Positions 15,463 through 21,536 of a stretch of 45,191 bases of DNA are shown here, one piece after another. The notes beneath the pieces were generated by a model. The model did not search any database. It saw nothing but the letters and a program-made list of their open reading frames with translations, and had not been told where the DNA came from. Location: contig CAOKRT010000013.1 in assembly GCA_948471205.1 (NCBI GenBank), positions 1-45,191 on the forward strand, given 5' to 3'. Made by a program: the position numbers and the translations under genes. Source of the stretch: an uncultured Oscillospiraceae bacterium. Its GTDB lineage: Bacteria; Bacillota; Clostridia; Oscillospirales; Acutalibacteraceae. Each line of letters opens with the position of its first letter. The stretch's first letter is position 1.

Positions 15463-17477
15463 AAACAGGACTTTATTCACGCCTTGCATTAAATGGCATA
15501 AGAAAAAACAAGCGTCTTTATATTCCGTATATTATAACCTGTTCAGGCATGGTTATGATGTTTTATATCATTTCTTTTTTATCGGAAAGCGAAGTAATCG
15601 GCACCACATTCGGTGCATCCGTTATGCAGCTTTGTTTACGATTGGGCTGTATTGTAATAGGTGTGTTTTCGCTTATATTCTTATTTTACACAAACTCTTT
15701 TTTAATCAGACGGCGAAAAAAAGAATTCGGGCTTTATAATATACTTGGAATGGGCAAATGGAATATTGCACGTGTGCTTACACTGGAAAGTATGATGGTT
15801 GCAGTTATTTCTATATTCGGCGGTTTATTCTGCGGAATCCTTTTTTCAAAGCTGGCTGAATTGCTGATGGTTAATATTCTTCGGATTGAAACAGATTTTA
15901 ATCTGCATCTTTCGGTTGGCGCGGTTTTATGGACAATGGGATTGTTTTCTGCCGTATTTCTGCTGATATTGCTTAATACTTTAAAGCAAATCAGACTGTC
16001 TAATCCTGTTGAACTTCTGCACAGTGAAAATTCAGGCGAAAAGCCGCCCAAGTCAAATTGGTTTTTGGCACTTGCCGGTATCATTATTATGGCACTTGCC
16101 TATTATATTGCAATTTCAATAGATGATCCAATCAGCGCACTTGTTTGGTTTATGATTGCTGTGGTAATGGTAATCACGGCTACGTATCTGCTGTTTATAT
16201 CGGGTTCGGTTGTATTTTGTAAAATCTTAAAAAAGAAAAAGAATTACTATTATAAAACCAATCATTTTGTATCTGTATCCTCTATGGTGTTCAGAATGAA
16301 GCGAAACGGAGCAGGTCTTGCATCTATCTGTATCTTATGCACAATGGTGCTGGTTATGGTGTCTTCAACCGTTTGTCTTTATATGGGGGCAGAGGATAGC
16401 CTCAGAAAGCGCTGCCCACGTAATATCGGCATTAATATTACTGTTGATGAATTTGAGGATCTTCATTCAAAACAGGTTAACAGCCTGAAAGAAGCTGCCT
16501 ACAGAACGGCTGCTGAAAGCGGAGAAAAGCCGGAAAATATTTTGTCTTACAATATGGTAAGTTTTTTGGCGGCAATAAATGAAAACAGGATTACAGCATC
16601 AAATCTTACCGATTATGCGGATGCCCATTCTGTATTTATTCTTGATATTGATGACTACAACAGAATGATGGATGCTTCGGAAACACTGAATAAGGGCGAA
16701 GCGCTTATTTATTTAACGGAAAATTATAAATTCAATGAAAGTACAGTGCAGCTTGAAGGCTGTGAGGCTCTTAAAATCAAAAAAGAGGTTGATACTTTTA
16801 TTGAAAACAGAGGTTCGGTAATCAGTATGACAGGCTCTATGTTTTTGTTTGTTTCCGATTTTCAGGAAACCGTTGCTCCGTTAATGCAGCTTGCAGATGC
16901 CAAAGGAGACCGATTTGTTACGCTTTCCGCATATTACGGTTATAATCTTTCCTGTGACGATGAAAAGCAGAAAGAAATATACAGTCAATATTCCGAAACA
17001 TATACATCTGACAACAGTGCAGTCAATTCCATAACGGTTGATTGTTCCGCAGAGGCAAAAACAGAATTCTATGGTCTTTACGGTTCATTGTTTTTCCTTG
17101 GTATTCTGCTGGGAACCGTTTTTGTGTTTGCTGCTGTTCTGATTATATATTACAAGCAGATTTCGGAAGGATATGAAGATCAGTCCCGTTTTGATATTAT
17201 GCAGAAAGTAGGAATGAATAAAAAGGAAATCAGGAAAAGCATTAATTCACAGGTGCTTACAGTATTCTTTTTACCGCTTCTTACCTCTGCTGTGCATCTT
17301 GGTTTTGCATTTCCGATGATATACAAAATATTAAAACTGTTTGCAATAACGGATTTATCGTTTTTGATTTTGGTTACTGTAAGCTGTTTCGCGGTGTTTG
17401 GTTTTTGCTATATTGTTGTTTATAAAATTACGTCAAAGGCTTATTATTCAATTGTAAGCGGCGCAAAAAAGGATTAG
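15459..17477 (+). CDS. BceB/YxdM-like ABC transporter permease
   Basis: A 672-residue permease with the layout of BceB: one N-terminal helix, a group of helices in the first ~290 residues (including the FtsX-like segment KKEFGLYNILGMGKWNIARVL), a large extracellular domain of roughly 200 residues (~310-530), and a last group of three helices (~535-665). The large external loop is where BceB-type permeases bind the lantibiotic, bacitracin-like or defence peptide. The yxdJKLM-yxeA order of Bacillus subtilis, which responds to cationic peptide, is matched gene for gene here. The ligand cannot be told from sequence. Confidence 0.93.
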   Translation: MKTGLYSRLALNGIRKNKRLYIPYIITCSGMVMMFYIISFLSESEVIGTTFGASVMQLCLRLGCIVIGVFSLIFLFYTNSFLIRRRKKEFGLYNILGMGKWNIARVLTLESMMVAVISIFGGLFCGILFSKLAELLMVNILRIETDFNLHLSVGAVLWTMGLFSAVFLLILLNTLKQIRLSNPVELLHSENSGEKPPKSNWFLALAGIIIMALAYYIAISIDDPISALVWFMIAVVMVITATYLLFISGSVVFCKILKKKKNYYYKTNHFVSVSSMVFRMKRNGAGLASICILCTMVLVMVSSTVCLYMGAEDSLRKRCPRNIGINITVDEFEDLHSKQVNSLKEAAYRTAAESGEKPENILSYNMVSFLAAINENRITASNLTDYADAHSVFILDIDDYNRMMDASETLNKGEALIYLTENYKFNESTVQLEGCEALKIKKEVDTFIENRGSVISMTGSMFLFVSDFQETVAPLMQLADAKGDRFVTLSAYYGYNLSCDDEKQKEIYSQYSETYTSDNSAVNSITVDCSAEAKTEFYGLYGSLFFLGILLGTVFVFAAVLIIYYKQISEGYEDQSRFDIMQKVGMNKKEIRKSINSQVLTVFFLPLLTSAVHLGFAFPMIYKILKLFAITDLSFLILVTVSCFAVFGFCYIVVYKITSKAYYSIVSGAKKD

Positions 17478-17481
17478 GGTG

Positions 17482-17829
17482 ATGAATATGAAAGGAAAAA
17501 TATTTGTATTATGTGCAGCGGTAATTATTGTTATAGGCGGTGCCGCAGGCATTTTTTACGGTTTTGAAAATTATAGTAAAATTTATTATACACAGATTGA
17601 TAACACACAAGTAACGAAAATAAATGACGATGATATGAAATATGAATATTCGCTGAGCAGTTATGATGAAAAAGGCAAAGAAAAACAGATCCGTTTCAAA
17701 ACCTCAAGAGAACTCAGGGAGGACGCTTTTTTATCACTGGAGGTTAGGGCTATGCTGGGTGTTCATAAATGGAAAGAGGTGCAGTTTGACGAACTTCCGG
17801 AAAAAGTGCAGGATAAATTAAAGCAGTAA
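17482..17829 (+). CDS. yxeA: YxeA family secreted or membrane-anchored protein
   Basis: A 115-residue protein. The N-terminus has a short basic stretch and a hydrophobic helix (IFVLCAAVIIVIGGAAGIFYG) that acts as a signal or anchor. It is followed by YYTQIDN and YEYSLSSYDEKGKEKQIRFKT, the pattern of the YxeA (DUF1093) family, ending in a charged tail. YxeA genes commonly close Bce/Yxd-type operons; their function is not established. ATG 17482 is chosen, with AAGGA upstream; GTG 17479 and ATG 17488 are alternatives. It lies 4 nt after the permease stop and before a strong terminator. Confidence 0.85.
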   Translation: MNMKGKIFVLCAAVIIVIGGAAGIFYGFENYSKIYYTQIDNTQVTKINDDDMKYEYSLSSYDEKGKEKQIRFKTSRELREDAFLSLEVRAMLGVHKWKEVQFDELPEKVQDKLKQ

Positions 17830-17838
17830 AAATAAAAA

Positions 17839-17872
17839 AACCACGGTGTGCAGAACAAGCACCGTGGTTTTT
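17839..17872. terminator. Bidirectional intrinsic terminator
   Basis: The stem AACCACGGTG / CACCGTGGTT is flanked by A-run and T-run, between yxeA and a convergent minus-strand gene. Confidence 0.85.
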
Positions 17873-17877
17873 TATAT

Positions 17878-18375
17878 TCATTGTTTTTTCTTTTTTTCCT
17901 CAACCTCTGCAATTTCCTTGTAGAAAGCATTTGCCTTAACATAAACCATTATAATATCGTGGATATGTTCGTACATTTCACCCTCTTTATATGGGTTTAA
18001 AATGATTCTTTCATCATCGTCAATACAAAGCGGACCTTTTTCCCAATCATTAAAGGTTGGCATGATGGAATAGTTTTTTTCTGTTTTAACCAGCGAGATA
18101 AGCGTTAAATCAGCAGTTGCATTTACAAAACCGCTTTTTTTCGTGTATCTTTCTATTGTTGAAACAGGATTTTCATCATTATGCTTTTTTGTATAGCAGG
18201 CATTAAATACCTTTTCTATAAAGTTTTCGGTTTGTTTTGCGGAATAGGGCGCTTTTAAAAGCAATACGGTATCTATATCTGCAATTCCGAATTTTTCGCT
18301 TTCACCGCAGGGTATGCCTATTAAATTTTCGTTTTTATCAACATAAACCGAAATTGTATAAAATTCTCTTTCCAT
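17878..18375 (-). CDS. Uncharacterised cytosolic protein (165 aa)
   Basis: ATG 18375 follows AAAGGTGATATT and is chosen over the upstream in-frame start at 18435, which falls inside the promoter region. No family was recognised. Visible features: an N-terminal beta strand pattern (REFYTISVYVDKNENLIGIPC), a middle part with ADLTLISLVKTEKNYSIM followed by PTFNDWEKGP, and a C-terminal helix ending in a very basic/acidic tail (EVEEKKKKQ). There is no signal peptide or membrane helix. The gene has a good promoter that shares its -35 region with the divergent SDR gene, so the two may be co-regulated. Confidence 0.65.
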   Translation of the reverse strand: MEREFYTISVYVDKNENLIGIPCGESEKFGIADIDTVLLLKAPYSAKQTENFIEKVFNACYTKKHNDENPVSTIERYTKKSGFVNATADLTLISLVKTEKNYSIMPTFNDWEKGPLCIDDDERIILNPYKEGEMYEHIHDIIMVYVKANAFYKEIAEVEEKKKKQ

Positions 18376-18391
18376 AATATCACCTTTTGTA

Positions 18392-18436
18392 ATTGTAACA
18401 CAGTTCGTTGAAAAAGACAACAGAATATGATACAAT
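18392..18436. promoter_or_regulatory. Overlapping divergent promoter pair
   Basis: Minus: -35 TTGTCT (18420-18415), 17 nt, -10 TACAAT (18397-18392), for the 165-aa gene. Plus: -35 TTGAAA (18408-18413), 17 nt, -10 TACAAT (18431-18436), for the SDR gene. The two -35 boxes are 1 nt apart, so polymerase binding at one should hinder the other. Confidence 0.7.
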
Positions 18437-18452
18437 AATTCAAGGTGATAGT

Positions 18453-19121
18453 ATGAAAAAGGTTCTTATAACAGGCGGTGCAACAGGCATTGGTAAAGCG
18501 GCAGCGCTTCTTTTTAAAGAAAAAGGATATGATGTTTATATAACATATAATAAAACTGCTCCTGATTTCAGCGGCATTACTGCGGTAAAATGTGATTTAA
18601 GCATAACTGCGGATATTGAACGGCTGTTTAAAACGGTGCAGGGAATAGATGTTCTTGTAAATAATGCAGGTGTAAGTCTTATTAAAATGATAAATGATAC
18701 AACTGCCGAAGATTATGAAACCGTTATGAATGTAAATGCAAGGGCGGTTTATTTTTGCTGTAAATATGCGGCGGTGCAGATGTTAAAAAAACACAGCGGT
18801 GCTATTGTTAACATTTCTTCTATATGGGGTGAAACCGGGGCTTCCTGCGAAACACTGTATTCCATGAGTAAGGCGGGAGTTATCGGTTTAACAAAGGCAC
18901 TTGCCAGGGAGCTTGCACCAAGCGGAATAACGGTTAATTGTGTGTCTCCCGGAATTATTGATACAAGAATGAATGAAATGTTTGATAAAAAAGAGCTTTC
19001 GGATGAAGTGCCGCTCGGCAGGCTCGGAACAGCCGAAGAAGCGGCAGCGGCAATTTTGTTTCTTGCGGAAAACTGTTATATAACGGGGCAGGATTTATCA
19101 GTAAGCGGCGGAATTGTTTAA
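18453..19121 (+). CDS. ymfI: SDR family reductase, probable EF-P 5-aminopentanone reductase (YmfI)
   Basis: A 222-residue short-chain dehydrogenase/reductase: cofactor motif TGGATGIG (7-14), NNAG (70-73), catalytic Ser123, Tyr136 and Lys140. The stretch NISSIWGETGASCETLYSMS and the following VNCVSPGIIDTRMN fit the YmfI group, which in Bacillus subtilis reduces the 5-aminopentanone on elongation factor P, better than generic FabG. Support also comes from the ymfF and ymfH homologues 8 kb downstream (26367-28920), which are neighbours of ymfI in Bacillus. The ribosome site AAGGTG precedes ATG 18453; an earlier ATG at 18408 lies in the promoter. FabG-like fatty acid function remains possible. 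Confidence 0.78.
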   Translation: MKKVLITGGATGIGKAAALLFKEKGYDVYITYNKTAPDFSGITAVKCDLSITADIERLFKTVQGIDVLVNNAGVSLIKMINDTTAEDYETVMNVNARAVYFCCKYAAVQMLKKHSGAIVNISSIWGETGASCETLYSMSKAGVIGLTKALARELAPSGITVNCVSPGIIDTRMNEMFDKKELSDEVPLGRLGTAEEAAAAILFLAENCYITGQDLSVSGGIV

Positions 19122-19204
19122 ACTGTAAAATTATTTTCGGTTTTTTGTAACACTTCTTTTTGCTTTTCATAGGATAGTTTAGAAAAGCGAAAGGGGGTAC
19201 GGCT

Positions 19205-19336
19205 ATGGGTTGCGGATGCAATAACGGTTGCGGCGGTTCTTCTTGGATTATCATTCTCATCATAATCCTTCTCCTCTGCGGTGGTTTTAACAACGGCTGC
19301 GGTTGCGGCAATAATGACTGTGGCTGCGGTTGCTAA
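19205..19336 (+). CDS. 43-aa Cys/Gly-rich single-span membrane peptide
   Basis: A short frame with a very strong ribosome site (AAAGGGGG, 19190-19197). The product has 9 Cys and 12 Gly in 43 residues: an N-terminal GCGCNNGCGG, a 10-residue Ile/Leu hydrophobic run (15-24), then CGGFNNGCGCG and NNDCGCGC. The two ends both carry Cys-Gly-Cys motifs around the central hydrophobic segment. It resembles the YjcZ-type small sporulation proteins and peptides named high-cysteine proteins in clostridial genomes. A spore-associated or metal-binding role is inference only. It is followed by its own terminator, so it is an independent unit. Confidence 0.8.
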   Translation: MGCGCNNGCGGSSWIIILIIILLLCGGFNNGCGCGNNDCGCGC

Positions 19337-19352
19337 TTAGTTAGCAAAAAAC

Positions 19353-19391
19353 ATACACTCGGGCAGAAATGTCCGGGTGTATATTTTTTTT
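19353..19391 (+). terminator. Intrinsic terminator of the Cys-rich peptide gene
   Basis: The stem ATACACTCGG / CCGGGTGTAT has one wobble and is followed by a long T-run (19383-19391). Confidence 0.88.
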
Positions 19392-19409
19392 GAAAATTTT
19401 TATAAAAAT

Positions 19410-19466
19410 CTTGACTTTGTTTGACCTTTGTGCTAATATAACAATGAAAAGTCAAAGAAAGTCAAA
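19410..19466 (+). promoter_or_regulatory. ctsR operon promoter with two CtsR operators
   Basis: -35 TTGACT (19411-19416), 17 nt, -10 TAATAT (19434-19439). Operator A on minus reads GGTCAAA-CAA-AGTCAAG (19426-19410) and covers the -35. Operator B on plus reads AGTCAAA-GAA-AGTCAAA (19450-19466) and covers the transcription start. Both are the tandem heptads spaced by 3 nt that CtsR binds, so the operon is autoregulated. Confidence 0.9.
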
Positions 19467-19517
19467 GTCAAGAACGTGATTTAAAGACTTTATTTCATAG
19501 GATGGGAAGTGGAAAAA

Positions 19518-19967
19518 ATGAAAATGACCGACCTGATAGCCGATATGATTCTTGGTATGTTTGATGATGATAACAGCACCATTCAGATTCAGCGCAATGA
19601 TTTGGCATCACAGCTTGGCTGTGTGCCCAGCCAGATAAATTATGTTATTACATCACGCTTTACGCCTGAACAGGGTTACAGAATTGAAAGCCGGCGCGGC
19701 GGCGGCGGATGCATTTATATAACAAGGGCAGATGATAAAAATGCCGCGGTTGTTGCATTAATCAACAGCGTTGGGGCGTCTATTGATGAACGTTCTGCCA
19801 AAGCAAATATATACAATCTGAATTATCAGAATCTTATTGATGATAAAACAGCAAGGCTTCTTGTTGCCGCCACGGCAGACAGCAATTTAAGGGGGCTGCC
19901 TGCAGAAGTGCGCAATGCAATAAGGGCAAAGCAATTTAAACAGATGCTTCTTGCATATATTGATTAG
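19518..19967 (+). CDS. ctsR: CtsR, repressor of class III stress genes
   Basis: A 149-residue repressor. The N-terminal winged helix includes the QRNDLASQLGCVPSQINYVI recognition helix, followed by the Gly-rich wing ESRRGGGGCIYI, whose Arg residue is the target for arginine phosphorylation in Bacillus. The C-terminal helical domain starts around residue 75. CtsR represses the clp genes until heat or protein stress. It is first in the operon ctsR-mcsA-mcsB-clpC, behind two perfect-looking CtsR operators. ATG 19518 is taken as the start (GAAGTGG upstream); GTG 19509 and ATG 19524 are alternatives. Confidence 0.95.
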   Translation: MKMTDLIADMILGMFDDDNSTIQIQRNDLASQLGCVPSQINYVITSRFTPEQGYRIESRRGGGGCIYITRADDKNAAVVALINSVGASIDERSAKANIYNLNYQNLIDDKTARLLVAATADSNLRGLPAEVRNAIRAKQFKQMLLAYID

Positions 19968-19984
19968 GAAAGGATGAATTTATT

Positions 19985-20497
19985 ATGAAATGTGAACACT
20001 GCAACAAAAGGGAAGCAACAACCCATATTAAAAAGAATATCAACGGAAGCAAAACAGAATTGCATCTTTGCAGTGAATGTGCTTCGGAACTTGGCGTAAT
20101 GGAAGAATTTTCTGCAGAAAATCTTTTTGCCGATACTTTTTTCGGAAATCTGCTTGGTGCAGGTATTCCTGCAATGAATGTGCTTTCCGGTGTGGACAGA
20201 TGTGAATACTGCGGTTCATCATTCAATGACATTGTAAAAAACGGAACAGTGGGCTGTGCGCACTGTTACAGCAGATTTGAGGATAAGCTTGAACCGTCTA
20301 TTATTAAAATTCATGGAAAAACCAGGCACGTAGGCAAAAATGTTACGTATACGTCAGATGAATCTTCTAAAGCAGAAGCACCTGTAAATTCTGTTGCAAT
20401 TCTTAAAGAGGATTTAAAACAGGCTATTAAGGAACAGCGCTTTGAAGATGCGGCGGTGCTCAGGGATAAAATAAAGGATTTGACACAGGAGGGATAA
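19985..20497 (+). CDS. mcsA: McsA, zinc-binding activator of McsB
   Basis: A 170-residue protein with four CxxC motifs (CEHC, CSEC, CEYC, CAHC) in its first ~100 residues, which make two zinc-binding folds, and a C-terminal UVR motif (LKQAIKEQRFEDAAVLRDKI) for binding partner proteins. In Bacillus, McsA activates the arginine kinase McsB and helps deliver substrates to ClpC. It lies 17 nt after ctsR and 5 nt before mcsB. All zinc ligands appear intact, in contrast to the altered McsB next to it. Confidence 0.95.
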   Translation: MKCEHCNKREATTHIKKNINGSKTELHLCSECASELGVMEEFSAENLFADTFFGNLLGAGIPAMNVLSGVDRCEYCGSSFNDIVKNGTVGCAHCYSRFEDKLEPSIIKIHGKTRHVGKNVTYTSDESSKAEAPVNSVAILKEDLKQAIKEQRFEDAAVLRDKIKDLTQEG

Positions 20498-20502
20498 GTA
20501 AA

Positions 20503-21495
20503 ATGGCGAAATGGTATAATGGCGGGGGCGCAGATAACGATGTGGTTCTTTTTTCCAAAATAAGACTTGCAAGAAATCTGGCAGATACCCCATTTAAAAG
20601 CCGAATGAGCAGGGATATAAGAAAAAACACGGTTAAAAAGCTTTATGCAAGCGTAAAGAATTCCGAGCTTGCAGGAGATTTTAATTTGATAGATTTATCC
20701 GCTGCGTCGGATATTCAGGCCGTTTCTTATGCTGAAAAGCAGCTTGTCAGCCCTGAATTTGCAAAGGAAAAGGGCGCATTTCTTCTTTCTTTAAATGAAA
20801 ATGCTTCTGTAATGCTTTGCGAAGAGGATCATATAAGAATTACAGCGTTTGCCGGAGGTTTGGCAACGGCGCAAGCATACGCAACAGCAGACAGAATTGA
20901 TACTGTTTTTGTTGAAAATTTACCTGTTGCATATGATGACAGGCTTGGTTTTTTAACCGCAAGCCCTATTAATTTAGGAACAGGGCTGAAAGTTTCCGTT
21001 GCCCTTCATCTGCCGGCAATCAAATCAAACGGTTCCATTGCCAAGCTTGCTTCCATGGTTGGCAAACTGGGACTTTCGCTTCGTTCATTATACAGTGATA
21101 AAGGTGCGTTTTATCTTCTTTCCAATCAGATTTCAATGGGAATAAGCGAAAAGGCAGCTATAGACAATATAAATGCTGTTGCCGCCCAAATAATCAGGCA
21201 GGAAAGAAATTTGCGTGATGTTATGAAAAACAGTGAAATTTGGGAGGATAAATTATACAGAAGTCTGGGCACACTCAAAATGGCAAGACGTTTGGAATTC
21301 GGTGAATTTGTACAGCTTATTTCGGATGTCCGTCTTGGTATATCTCTTGGTATTTTCAAAGAAAGCCTGACATCTGCGGATTATCTGATTCATAATCTTG
21401 CAGACGGCACGGTGCTTGCGGATCATAACAGTGAAAATGCACCGGAGCTTGCTCCTAAAATCAGAGCAGAAATCATAAGAAACAAATTACAATAA
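20503..21495 (+). CDS. mcsB: McsB-type protein arginine kinase, with altered active-site residues
   Basis: A 330-residue phosphagen-kinase-fold protein, slightly shorter than the usual ~355. McsB phosphorylates arginines to mark proteins for ClpCP. The family frame is clear (KIRLARNL, EEDHIRI at 107-113, NLGTGL, LSDVRLGI-like ISDVRLGISLGI). Compared with the well-known Bacillus protein (from memory), Cys in CPTN is Ser154 (ASPIN), the SSRIR arginine is Lys19 (FSKIR), the GLRASV arginine is Lys163 (GLKVSV), the GEGSEA loop is shortened (LYSDKGAF, 196-203), and RD of the C-terminal RDxxRA pocket is AP. Either a divergent kinase or a pseudokinase. Position in the operon is normal. Confidence 0.92.
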   Translation: MAKWYNGGGADNDVVLFSKIRLARNLADTPFKSRMSRDIRKNTVKKLYASVKNSELAGDFNLIDLSAASDIQAVSYAEKQLVSPEFAKEKGAFLLSLNENASVMLCEEDHIRITAFAGGLATAQAYATADRIDTVFVENLPVAYDDRLGFLTASPINLGTGLKVSVALHLPAIKSNGSIAKLASMVGKLGLSLRSLYSDKGAFYLLSNQISMGISEKAAIDNINAVAAQIIRQERNLRDVMKNSEIWEDKLYRSLGTLKMARRLEFGEFVQLISDVRLGISLGIFKESLTSADYLIHNLADGTVLADHNSENAPELAPKIRAEIIRNKLQ

Positions 21496-21515
21496 GAGGA
21501 TACGTTCCTCTTATT
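21491..21515 (+). other. Hairpin between mcsB and clpC
   Basis: Perfect 10-bp inverted repeat AATAAGAGGA-TACGT-TCCTCTTATT that includes the mcsB stop codon and ends 12 nt before the clpC ribosome site. It lacks a T-run, so it is more likely an RNA processing or stability element than a terminator. Confidence 0.6.
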
Positions 21516-21536
21516 ACATAATTGGGAGGAATTATA

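Noticed and set aside
15734-16084. Minus-strand open frame inside the BceB-like permease
   Set aside because: Fully contained in a convincing membrane protein gene on plus, with low-complexity translation and no initiation signal.
19332-19345. Perfect inverted repeat TGCTAA-TT-AGTTAGCA-like sequence after the Cys-rich gene, considered as an attachment site
   Set aside because: It is short, has no second copy in the window and is part of the region leading into a normal terminator.
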